From contig CM034394.1 in the NCBI GenBank assembly GCA_019925095.2, positions 10,242,272-10,306,271 of the forward strand: DNA of 64,000 nucleotides, read 5' to 3'. This DNA is from Dendrolimus kikuchii (taxonomy: Eukaryota; Arthropoda; Insecta; Lepidoptera; Lasiocampidae). Below, one piece after another: positions 22,701 to 32,800 of the stretch (its first letter is position 1; the number at the start of each line of letters is the position of its first letter). The notes below the pieces were generated by a model. It did not search any database and was not told the origin of the DNA. It saw nothing but the letters and a program-made list of their open reading frames with translations. A program made the translations under genes and the position numbers.

Positions 22701-24608
22701 AATAAATACCTTACTGCGGGGCTCAGGTTTGCCCACATTTGTAAAGTGTATAGTATGCTTTGATTGGCTAAACCTAAATACAGGTTTCACACATTGGTTA
22801 CTTAGATTTGCAGGTTTTCTTACTGTTATCCTTGTATGTCACTCTGATATCATCACATCTTTATTCTAACAATACAGATAAAACTGCCTAAGCTATTCAT
22901 GCTCCCGAGTAGAGAATTAGAACACATATATCTGAATTAAAATGTGGGTGCCTTAGCCACTAAGCTAAGTCATTGACTTTCACTTGCCCCACAATAATAC
23001 CTTTCACTTTTTTACACACATAATATATCTATATATAAACATGAGTTTTTGAATTAAATAGATATTTTTGATTTTTTTACTAATTTTTGATCTTACAGTG
23101 AGTTAGCAGCCAAGGTTATGATTGAGTTACTGGGGACATACACAGAAGACAATGCATCATATGCTAGAGACGATGCCATCAAGTGTATAGCAACAGCTTT
23201 AGCAGATCCTAATACATTCCTACTTGATCCGTTACTGGCCCTTAAACCAGTAAGGTTTCTAGATGGTGAACTCATCTATGATTTGTTAAATATCTTTGTA
23301 TCTGAGAAGTTGTCCAGTTATCAGACTTTCTACAAAAATCATAAAGAGTTTGTGCATTCACAAGGTGAGATGAAATTAAAACCTTATAATTGTGTAGATA
23401 GACCTAATTAATTTTGTAATAGAATGGTACCACATTAAAAGTATGTAAATTATAAAATTATTGTTTTCCTTTTTCATAATACACATTAGTATTTTATTTA
23501 TACCATTTACTGTTTTATCTTCAGGTTTAAACCACGAGCAAAACATCAAGAAAATGAGGATATTGTCATTCATGCAAATGGCTGAAATAGATCCTGAGAT
23601 TTCATTTGACGATTTGATCTCTGAACTCCAGATTGAAGAGAAGGATGTTGAAGCTTTTGTTATTGAAGGTATTTTAAAACTGCTGTGCTTAAATGTTTTT
23701 CTTCTTTTATAAATGTGATTTTATGCAATTTATGTATCTAGTCAGTGTCAAGTACATATTTATAAGAAATATTTACAAGATTAGTTTATTTTTTAATATG
23801 ATTTTGGACAGTTTCTGTAATTAAATAAAGAAAAAATGGGATGGAGAGAGTAGAAGGGGGAGATCAGAGAGAAGATGATCTCCCAAAGGATTGGAGGAAA
23901 TTAGCGATAGATCACCCAAAATGGCATATTTTGGAGGAGGCCTATGCCAAGGAGACACAACCTGACCTGGCAGCTGTCAATGTGTTAAAAAAATATAAAA
24001 ATAAAAATGTCAGGAAATAAAGGCTATTTTTATTTATTTATTTAATTACCTACATCGATTTATGGATTAGCAAATACTTATCTGGCAGAATTAGTACTGC
24101 GATTGTAGCGCCGCATCTATGGAACTTCTTTTGGGGCTCGGATTATAGCTGCCCGCAAACAGAACTGTTGTAATATTTTAGGGCGCATCTATGTATAATC
24201 GTATTTGTTATTTAATGTTGATATTAAAAACTTTTAACCTTGATATTTTTGATACCGTTAGAATATAACGCTTTCGAATTCTGCCTTAATAATTGGACTG
24301 TCATATCAAAGCCATAATGTTCCATTCATAATGTTATTTTTTGTAGTTCTCTTTCCGCAGAGAGAGATAATATTTGTGTGTATATTTGTTCAGTGCTGAA
24401 GACGCGTTTGGTGCGCGCGCGCATGGACCAGTCGCTGCGCGTGGTGCGCGTGTCGAGCACGATGCACCGCACGTTCGGCGTGGCGCAGTGGCACCAGCTG
24501 CGGCGGGTGCTGCTCGCGTGGCGCGCGAACGTGCACCAGGCGCACGACGCCATGAACTCCGTCGCCGCCGCACAAGTCGAGTACGCCTCGCAGGCGCAGA
24601 AGCCCTAA
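19734..24608 (+). CDS. eIF3m: Eukaryotic translation initiation factor 3 subunit M (7 exons)
   Basis: eIF3m is a PCI-domain subunit of the eIF3 complex that loads mRNA on the 40S ribosome; the fly orthologue is Tango7. Exons are 19734-19778, 19885-20064, 20168-20262, 22323-22538, 23099-23364, 23525-23668 and 24394-24608. All junctions are GT-AG, phases are consistent, and the product is 386 aa, the family's usual size (human 374). The N-terminus starts [20 protein letters not shown]. Helical-repeat blocks [20 protein letters not shown] and [19 protein letters not shown] precede the PCI winged-helix part: [20 protein letters not shown], then [20 protein letters not shown]. The protein ends [14 protein letters not shown]. 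Exon 7 is strikingly GC-rich compared with the other exons. Intron 3 (20263-22322) carries nested transposons. An AATAAA at 25118-25123 could serve the 3' end. Confidence 0.97.
20836..22243. mobile_element. DNA transposon (non-autonomous) in eIF3m intron 3, hosting an RTE LINE
   Basis: The left end reads ACATAGGGGCCATCCATAAA from 20836. On the opposite strand the right end (22243 leftward) reads ACATAGGGCTGTGAGGTCAT, followed by CCACAGATTACATCAC, which pairs with the left CCATAAATTACGTCAC. Both subterminal parts also share TGTGACA repeats and G-rich runs. Removing the LINE insert leaves about 450 bp without coding capacity. The superfamily was not determined. Confidence 0.7.
20968..21925 (+). 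mobile_element. 5'-truncated RTE-type LINE with 13-bp target-site duplication
   Basis: Direct repeats TATATTAGATAGT at 20955-20967 and 21926-21938 bound the insert. It encodes the C-terminal part of a reverse transcriptase: a [22 protein letters not shown] block corresponding to the YADD catalytic motif, then [23 protein letters not shown] and the post-RT segment [17 protein letters not shown] to [20 protein letters not shown]. The 3' end is a short ATGT microsatellite (about 21909-21925), a tail type of RTE-like elements. The copy is dead: the catalytic YADD reads YAND, TGA stops occur at 21464-21466 and 21796-21798, and a frameshift sits in the AG run at about 21470-21482. Confidence 0.9.
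22690..22990. repeat. LINE 3'-end relic in eIF3m intron 4
   Basis: The phrase 'cagcccataaata...ctgcggggctcaggtttgcc' resembles the one at 47590-47640 ('gcccataaatgtcccactgctgggctcgggcctcc'), followed by 'ttgcaggttttcttactg', also echoed at about 37335. These are remnants of one retrotransposon family. No frame is left. Confidence 0.5.
23840..24050 (+). repeat. LINE 3'-end relic in eIF3m intron 6
   Basis: The segment includes 'ttttggaggaggcctatgcc' and an A-rich end with AATAAAGG and (TTTA)n, a 3'-UTR and tail pattern of moth non-LTR retrotransposons. It is non-coding. Confidence 0.5.
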
Positions 24609-25439
24609 CCGCCGCATCACTCACCTCTACCTCGGTTATTCAATTACAAAACTTGGCAACGAATGTTTGTGCATTTATTGTCTTACTAGGCATTGGCTGA
24701 TGCATTATGCTGCCAAAACATCTACAGACTGTATCAAAGTATGATATCACTCCCAATAAGTTTCATAAATAGTTTTGAAATTGTATATCATTGACGTTAA
24801 TAACATTTTTTTGTGCTATGCTTTAAAATTCCATGGAATGCACTTATTAGGTTGTGAAATTGAACAGCTCAACTGTGCAATTAGTCTAGCAATCGCATTC
24901 CTAGAAATTTTATACCATAGCACAAAAAATAATAATTGCAAGGATATATATACCATTACAGGGTATACATTACTTATTGTGAATGATATCATATTTTCAT
25001 ACAATTTTCACATAGTATTTTCTTAAATTTACACACATAGTTTGTACACATAATTAAAACTACTTTTAACGTGATTAAGGCTACTAAAAAGTGGCCGAAG
25101 TTTCTAAATAAGAACCAAATAAAATGCCCCACTTAAAAATGCTAAAACGCAAATTTCACGTTTTGACAAGCACATTACATCAGCGACGGCCTAGTAAGAT
25201 AATAAATGCACAAACATTTATTACAAAAACAATGTCAGTTTCCAGGTTTTGAAATTGCACGACTGATCTATTATTTATTACCTTTGGACTGCTGTCATTT
25301 ATTTTTGCGCCTGGTTTGGCGATGATAATAAAGGCGCTAAATGTGACAGTTCCAGAGAACTAAAAAGAGTAGTCGTAGTATACGCCAAAAATAATGGCAG
25401 GCAAGGGAATCTTAAGCCATACAGCCAATTGTGATGTAT

Positions 25440-25661
25440 AAGTCTGCGTATGTTCAGCTGAATTGTAGGTCTTCAACTGACGCCATCATCGGAGTTCTTG
25501 TAAAAACTCAATAGGCCACATTTAATTATACAGTTCACATTTCTCAAAAAGACAATTACTACTAAAAAACTCATGATCTTACTATTGTTTATTATTTTGT
25601 TATTTCTACAAAATAAAACTGCACGGTACAACGTCCCCTTTCAACTCCCGCCAAAAATTCC
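25440..25661 (-). mobile_element. ~270-bp retroposon, copy 3 (diverged)
   Basis: On the minus strand the copy begins GGAATTTTTGGCGGGAGTTG at 25661, aligning with the 5' ends of the copies at 10855 and 37079. The downstream order of shared words is the same: 'gtgcagttttatttt', 'agtagtaatt', 'gagaaatgt', 'aatgtggcc', 'acaagaactcc'. The 3' end is weakly preserved and no target duplication was found, consistent with an older insertion. Confidence 0.75.
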
Positions 25662-27439
25662 ATAAAAAGCTACATACGTCAGTACTAATATTAGTTGAAA
25701 TTGTCGCAAGTGGCGCTTTAAATTGACACAAAAATATGCTTGTCATTTATATGAAGCAACCAGTCCAACGGTAGTAAATAATATAGATCACATCATCCAC
25801 CATTCAACATCATAAAATATCATTCACATATATCTAGCTACTATAACAGAGTATCAGTTACTTTCCTTAATATTGATTAGAATTTGTCATGAAAATAATT
25901 TGTCAAATTTTATGCCGGTAGTAAAGAAAATAATGGATAATAAGATATAGAAACTTTGTTTATTCAATGACTATTTTTATAAACGCGTTGTTTCAAGTTC
26001 TTGTTTCACTTAACTCAATCTACGTAATATGCAAAAATGAATGATGATGATCATTGATCACTAAGACTTAATGCTTTTTTATCAAATTTTGACTAAGTTT
26101 ATACAATACAGTAGCAACTTTTAAAGTTTTATAGGAAAATTGTAAGTCATTTTGAATTTATATTTAAAGATTTTACTCAGCAGTCCAGATAAAATGATTT
26201 AGACGACGTAAAATGTGTAGTTTGATATGATCGAGGTCCGTTGTGGATCAATGAAATACAGTCTTCTATTACAAGTGGTTAAATTTATATACATACTACA
26301 TTCATTTATTTGAGAAACAGTACAACCAAAGCCATTTTTCTTATGAGAGAATTGTGATGTCAATGTATAATAGTGATGGGCATTGTAACACAAAGATCGA
26401 ATCAACTTGTTTTCTTATATAGTTGTTAATATATAAACTTTTCTTACGGTACACCTAACATTACAATGGGTCGAAATTAAACCAAGGCACTGATCGCTGA
26501 TCAGCTAATACCATGTACATTTTGTATGAAATCATTTGCTCTATACAGACTCGTTAACAAACGTCGTTCAATATTGTGTGTATGCAGGGCTTTATTTTAT
26601 GGGGTACGCAGTGCACTTAAAGGAAATTTCAAAAATATCGAAAAATTACCATAAAAACTGAAAAATGAAAAAAAAAAATTAGTAATCTACAAAAAAAATA
26701 TAGATTTATTAATAGGTTTTTTGGAGTGGAGCTATAAACAAAAAATTATAGACTTGCAACTTTCGAGAATTAGCGTGCCCCCAAAAAATTTGTGACAAAA
26801 AAAGGCCTGGGTGTATGTATATGTTGTACTCGACTCCCGTCTCGGTGTAATGTTATTTATACATTCAAATTTTGCTATTATTTAAACGATGTTTGTGTTA
26901 ATAAGTCATTGATTATGTGATGATCTGTCTCATTACTCAAATTTATGAATAAACTATGTGAAAAATAACGAGTATTATTAAATTTCTTTCAAATAACATG
27001 GATTGATGCGTTGTTAATAGATGACATATTATAAGTATTATCTATGAGATAACCTCCCAAAGGTTTTTTTGGAGTTCCGATCTATTATTATCTGTAGTTC
27101 CGATATCTATGAATAAAAGTTATTATGGTTTTATTGAAATGTTTGTCAGTTTGATTATTTTAGGAACTACTAAGGCTACAACTCGAAAAAAATAACTTGG
27201 CTTTACTATTCTGAAGACTAGAAATAGAAAGGGCTAACTTATAAGACATCTCAGTCTCGTATCACATATCAACCCTAATTGTTCTTCCGAGTAATTCTCT
27301 CTTCGTTTGTAGATCATATATGTAGTCAGTCAACACTGAGATCATTAAAGAAGAGAATATAACGCCAGTTACCATTATGTAGGAGAATATTATCTAATAT
27401 ATAAAATTATCTAGTTTAATTAGTGCATGATTTTATATT

Positions 27440-27605
27440 TTGACAACCTCTGGTTGAGTGGGCTAAGCCTTAGCCGGCTTACCTCACTACAGCGTAGAAG
27501 CTCCGGGTTCGATTCTTGGTATGGTAATTTCGTAAACGAACTTTCCGTTATTATGGTCTGGGATCGGACCCAGAGTGGTGTGTGAATTACGTATAATACA
27601 AGCTT
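27440..27605 (+). mobile_element. tRNA-derived SINE (candidate)
   Basis: A pol III B-box match, GGTTCGATTC, lies at 27506-27515 in the context CCGGGTTCGATTCTTGG. An A-box-like 'gagtgggctaagcc' lies about 50 bp upstream, the spacing of a tRNA promoter. The tail unit 'gggatcggacccagagtggt' recurs in diverged form at about 51865-51885. No tRNA cloverleaf could be completed, so it is called a SINE and not a tRNA gene. Confidence 0.65.
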
Positions 27606-27846
27606 AATATGTTTAGTTTGGGAATATGCAATGCGTGTGTTTGTCTGCCCATTAATTTATTATAGAGGAATCCTTTATGACTAACTTCACAGAGTACGTT
27701 AATATAGACTGACTTCGACTCGATACTCCTTTAATTACAGAATACTTATGCTTTGACAGCAATATGTCATTTAATGACATTAGAAATCACCAGTTCCAAT
27801 TTGTATGATTATATACCGTGTACAAACATAATATTTATCTAATGAA

Positions 27847-29833
27847 ATGAGTGATGAGGATGAGGTTCAGAACAGTGAATGCTTACGAAATGTATTTCGG
27901 TCGTTTGTGTGCGTAACACTGTCTTTATTGCTGCTACTCCATATCTACGCCTACTTCTGGGGACCATCATTTGATAACGTTGATGGAGACTTTTCGGATA
28001 TCAAATATGTGGTTATGCAACTTAGCAGGGGTTTGTCTGAGGTATCAATCTTAAAATCCCATCACCTAACCATATATTATGAGAAAATATACCTAAGTGC
28101 TTGCATGAACCTAACAATATACTTTTATCTCCCAACCATTTGGGATGAGCACAATGTCTTCTGTATGTTTTTCGGGATTCACGTAAAAAATCTGTGCTAT
28201 TTTATATCTTAGGAATCTCGCAGGAATTTTTCTGGGAATGATTTAAAATGATCAGTTTGAAAAAAAATGGGAATTCCAAACTCATTATTCACCGATCGAT
28301 AGCAAATTATATGTAATAAAAAGTTTCACACATTTTAGCCGTTTGAACTTGTGCGGGTACATAAAAATTGGCTTTTTCCGATACAGTTTTCACTAAAACG
28401 ATAGCTTACATAATCCCGCGGGAATTTCAAGTCAAGTGTGAACGAAGTTTGTTATTTATAAAAAAAAGCCGCAGGGATATCCTAGTATATAAATATAATA
28501 TATAACGATCGTGTTTGAACTTATTTTTTTTGTATAGTATGAACGTCATAGTGGTCAATTGTGGATATTTGCCTTATATAAGAGATAGCTATCAGCGCTG
28601 ACACGAGGGCAAATCAAAAAGTTCTTAGAATCAATATTAAAAAATTCAAAATTTTAAACAAAAATATTTTATTTTTCTACGTGATCTCCCTCTAATGCAA
28701 TGCATTTAGGATAACGCGTTTCTAACTTTCTAATTCCCTGGGAAAATGTTTTTCTCGAGTCTCGAAAAATTACGGCATCCATAATCGCGTCATTATCGTC
28801 TTTCTTTTTTAATTTTGGGAATAAGGAAAATCACTTGGGGCTAAGTCCGGAGAATATGGTGGATAGTCAAGGATATTGAAGCCAGACACAGCGGATTCCG
28901 TTGAGCGCAACTTCCGATCGATGAGCGGGAGTGTTATCGTGAAGAAACAACACGCTCAATGACAGTTTTCGACCACGTTTTTCTTTAATCGTTTCACGCA
29001 CCTTCGGAATTAAATTTGCATAATAAGATCTAGTAATCGTCTGGCCTTTTGGAATGTAATAAAATAAAAAGGATTCCTTCACTATCCTAAAACAATGAGG
29101 CCATAGCTTTGCCAGCGGTATAAGTAACACGAAACTTCTTAATGGGTGGAGAGGATGGTTGTTTCCAAGATATGATTTGTCTCTTACTTTCAGGATCGCC
29201 ATGGTAGACCCACGTACCATCCACGGTGACAACGCGACAGCAAAAAATATCTGAATCACGCTGGAACATATCGAGATTACGCTTACAAATTTCCAAACGT
29301 CGCATTTTGTTTTCCTCGGTGAAGATTTGTGGCACCCATCTTGTTGACACTTTTTTGAACCCCAGTGAATCAATTAAAATGGATTGAACCCTACCAAAAG
29401 ATATCTTTAGGATCTTAGCTATATGTTTTATAGTTACTCTTCTGTCTTCCAAAACCAGATTCTGAAACTTTTTGGCATTTTCTTCCGTAACGGAGGTTGA
29501 AAGCCGCCCAGAACACGGGTCATTTTTACAGTTTAATCTACCTCTTTTAAATTCATCAACCCAGTACGCAATAGTAGAATAGGGTACAGCATCATTCCCT
29601 AATGTCTGCTGAAGGTCCGAAAAATTTTCTTTAGTAGACATTTTTTAAGCTGAGATATTTTATCATCACACGCAACTCACTTTTATCCATAATTTTGCGT
29701 TTTTAGGAACTCGTTGCACATTGCAAAAAACACTTTATTACGTGCAAAAGAACTGACAAAAACAAGTGACAGTTGTCATAAATATTGTGTGATTGACACT
29801 CTTTAATTTGATTATCGAACTTCTCCCAAAAAG

Positions 29834-29889
<56 letters not shown>

Positions 29890-32800
29890 TATCTTCTAAG
29901 AACTTTTTGATTCACCTAGGTTATCTACCTAATTCTAAATCCTTTATCCGTGTATTTTCTTATTTTTGTATTGTACAACAAATTAGATTATATTTTATTA
30001 TTGAAGGTGAATCAACAACATAAAATGTTACAAAGTGAGATGGAACGTTTATCTACTGTATTACCAGCAGTTACAGCGGCTGCTGGAAAAGCTAAAGATG
30101 CTATAGAACCTTCGCTCCGCAAAAATAATCGTCAGGCTATAGACGTGTACAATTACGATCGCCAGGTATTCATTTATTAATGTTGAATCCAATTTTTATG
30201 CGACAAGTTCTCGCTATTCGTAGAGCTTGGTGTGCTTAATCGGTTCAAGCAGTACTTCACCCCGCGTAAAAGGACTTGGGCTTTACAAAGTGCAAATCAA
30301 GCCGCAGATGAAGTAATGTTTACCTCTAACTATTGGTCAGGCCACGTGCTTGCCAGACAGACGCCGTTGCCTCTATCCAGCTCCGCGCCATTCGTAAAGT
30401 TGACGATCCCGTAAGGCAGTTTATAATCGCTTAGCCTTCGGAGAGACTGTTTCCCTGCGTATTCTAATTTATGTATGTACAACAGAGACTGTTCCGTGGA
30501 ATTGTTTATGGTGTCAACCCAACATTTTCAACCGCTCGCAATTGACGGGATTTTCACCCCCATTTCTTTAAACTTTCGCTCATATACGCAATAGTTCTGT
30601 AGAACGTTTATTCCACGTACTAAGATCTGGAGGGAACTTTCCAACGCGGTTTTCCTCCTGAGCTATGATAACATCGGGTTTGATAAAAAGTTGCAAATAT
30701 CCATAGGCGATTGATGTACTTTCCATGAATTTGGTCGTCAGCCTGTTAGCCTGCTTCAGACAATATATTAAAGATGCTTATCTAAGAAGATAGATATAGA
30801 GCTATAAGTATGATTATTTAAAAATATTGTACAGATAGCCGATTACGCACTCGAAACAGCTGGAGCAAGGGTTTTGGATACTGCTAACACGATAGAACAT
30901 ATTATATATGAGTCACCAGTTAGTTGGGCATTGCACGTGCTATCCTCTTGGGTCTGTCGCCAATGCCAAGGAGCGAGAGCTATGATTCGTCCAGGAACTT
31001 TGCCTGGGGAGTGCTGGGCGTTCAAAGGGGCTAGGGGTGAAGCCACTATTCGCTTAATTGGCACAGTTATGATAACCGGCGTCAGTGTTGAACACATACC
31101 ACCGCATATATCGCCTACGAGGTTAGTCAATGACGTTATATTCATTAGATTCCTGTATGTTTTGGCATATATTCCTTCTGAAAGTATGATGTTGGTTTTT
31201 GTGTTAGCACATTTTATGTGCTAACCTTATAGGACTTGTACTAGATCCTTTTCATCGGTCATTATCTTTTAAAGCTTATCACTTACGAGGGTGAATCAAA
31301 AAGTTCTTAAAAGTGCATATATAAAATCTTTTTGTGAGAAGTTCGATATTCAAATTAAAAGAGTGTCAATAACACAATATTTATGCCAACTGTCACTTGT
31401 TTTTGTCAGGTAATTCGCACTAATAAATTGATTCGTGCAACAGGTTGCTAAAACGCAAAATTATAGATAAAAGCGAGTTACGTGCGGTGATAAAAAACAT
31501 CAGCTTGAAATAAAAATTCTGCGAAAGAATTTTTTTCGGACATTCAGCAGACATTAGAGGATGATGCTGTACCTTATTCTACGGTTGCGTACTGGTTGGC
31601 TGAATTTAAAAGAGGTAGATCAATAATATTTTCTTAAGTTTTCGCGACTTGTATACATAATAAAACTACGTTTTAACGGTTTTAAGCGCGGTAATTTATT
31701 TGTTTTTTGTTTTTCCGACGTTTCGGCCACTTTTCAGTGGCCGTGATCACGGAAGACAAAGATGTCAAGTGTCAACGAGTATTGTTAAAGTTTTATTTAG
31801 CCTACCGCCAACTTGTTTTAATTTTGTTTATGGTTATTATTTACTCTATGGGAGCCTAATCTAATTTACTACCGCTTCGCAATATGTTATGGCTTGAAGA
31901 GAAGAAGCGGCGCAAGAAACTCTTCAGTAAACATGCCTAGCTCTAATAATTTTATGTAATATTAAAATGGGTGGAGGAGAAATAAAAGAAATTATCAGTC
32001 AAGTTGGTTTGTGTTCCGTTGCACGCAGAAAGAGCTCACAGTGTCTTGAGGTCTGCCAGTTGGTTTTTGCTGGGTTTGGGTCTTAATAGTTTTGATAATC
32101 GGATTCCAAACAGGTGGTACTTGACAACCATCTTCTCTATTGAAATTTGGGTGTTTTTGATTTGAATAGCCTCACGCATCATTCTAGGTATGAAAAAATT
32201 CTCTTTCGCGAGGATTTGTGGGTTATCGAATCTGATATAGTGGTTGGGTATATCCAGCGTGTGTTCACTGATTGTAGACTTCGAAGACCTTGTGTGTTTC
32301 ATGTCAGCAATGTGTTCCTTTACCCGTGTTTTTATGCTTCTCTTTGTTTGCCCAATGTATGACAATCCACACTCACAATCGAGCTTGTAGACATCTGCAT
32401 CCTGGAGTGGGATATTGCGTTTCACAGGTCTCAGAAATCTTTTTATGCGGCTTGAAATAGGTTTTGATTGAAGCTCGCCTGAGGATGTGACCAATTCTGT
32501 CTGTGACCCCCTTGATGTAGGGTAGGGTAGCAGGGCACCGCTCAATTGAACGTGGATTGGGGCCTTTGTGATGTTGGTGTGGAGTGTTCAGCTGATTGCG
32601 TTGTAGAACTCGCTTGACATGCTGAAGCTCTCCAGCCACGTGATTCTCGTCACAGACTTTACGTGCTCTCTGAAACAAAGATTTGCCCACGGTAGCTAAC
32701 TGACTAAGATAGTGGTGAGACGAACCATTAAGGTATTTATCTGTATGGGTAGGTTTCCTATACACCGTATGGCTAAGAGTATTGTCAGGGTTCCTTAGGA

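Larger units (their letters stand above)
24609..27846. other. Spacer between eIF3m and the SUN-domain gene
   Basis: This 3.2 kb holds the eIF3m 3' UTR, a diverged copy of the 270-bp retroposon (25440-25661), a tRNA-derived SINE (about 27440-27605), and otherwise unremarkable AT-rich DNA. The SUN-gene promoter must lie at its right end. A two-codon upstream ORF (ATG AAA TGA at 27842-27850) overlaps the SUN start codon. Confidence 0.6.
28604..29920 (-). mobile_element. Mariner-family transposon (family M2) in SUN-gene intron 1
   Basis: The left end reads CGAGGGCAAATCAAAAAGTT from 28604. On the other strand the right end reads CCTAGGTGAATCAAAAAGTT from 29920. The same family recurs at 31286-34376 with ends CGAGGGTGAATCAAAAAG. 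Flanking TA duplication is not preserved here. The minus-strand transposase starts MSTKENFSDLQQTLGNDAVP at 29641 and shows RVVTVDGTWVYHGDPES, FLHDNTPAHRSEVAL and DYPPYSPDLAPSDF, in order. At least two frameshifts break it. Its 5' UTR holds a (TA)n microsatellite. Confidence 0.85.

Noticed and set aside
24326..24700. Several Arg/Ala-rich open frames on both strands
   Set aside because: They are shadows of the GC-rich last exon of eIF3m, where stop codons are rare in all frames. Only the frame joining in phase to exon 6 gives the conserved eIF3m end.
27500..27520. tRNA gene at the B-box match
   Set aside because: No acceptor or anticodon stems could be paired around the A and B boxes, and the tail matches a dispersed repeat. 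A tRNA-derived SINE fits better.
29793..30023. Open frame with an Ile-Tyr repeat
   Set aside because: It reads through the (TA)n microsatellite in the mariner end and has no biological meaning.
30843..31145. 100-codon minus-strand open frame
   Set aside because: Antisense to SUN-gene exon 3, whose plus-strand reading is clearly the SUN domain.
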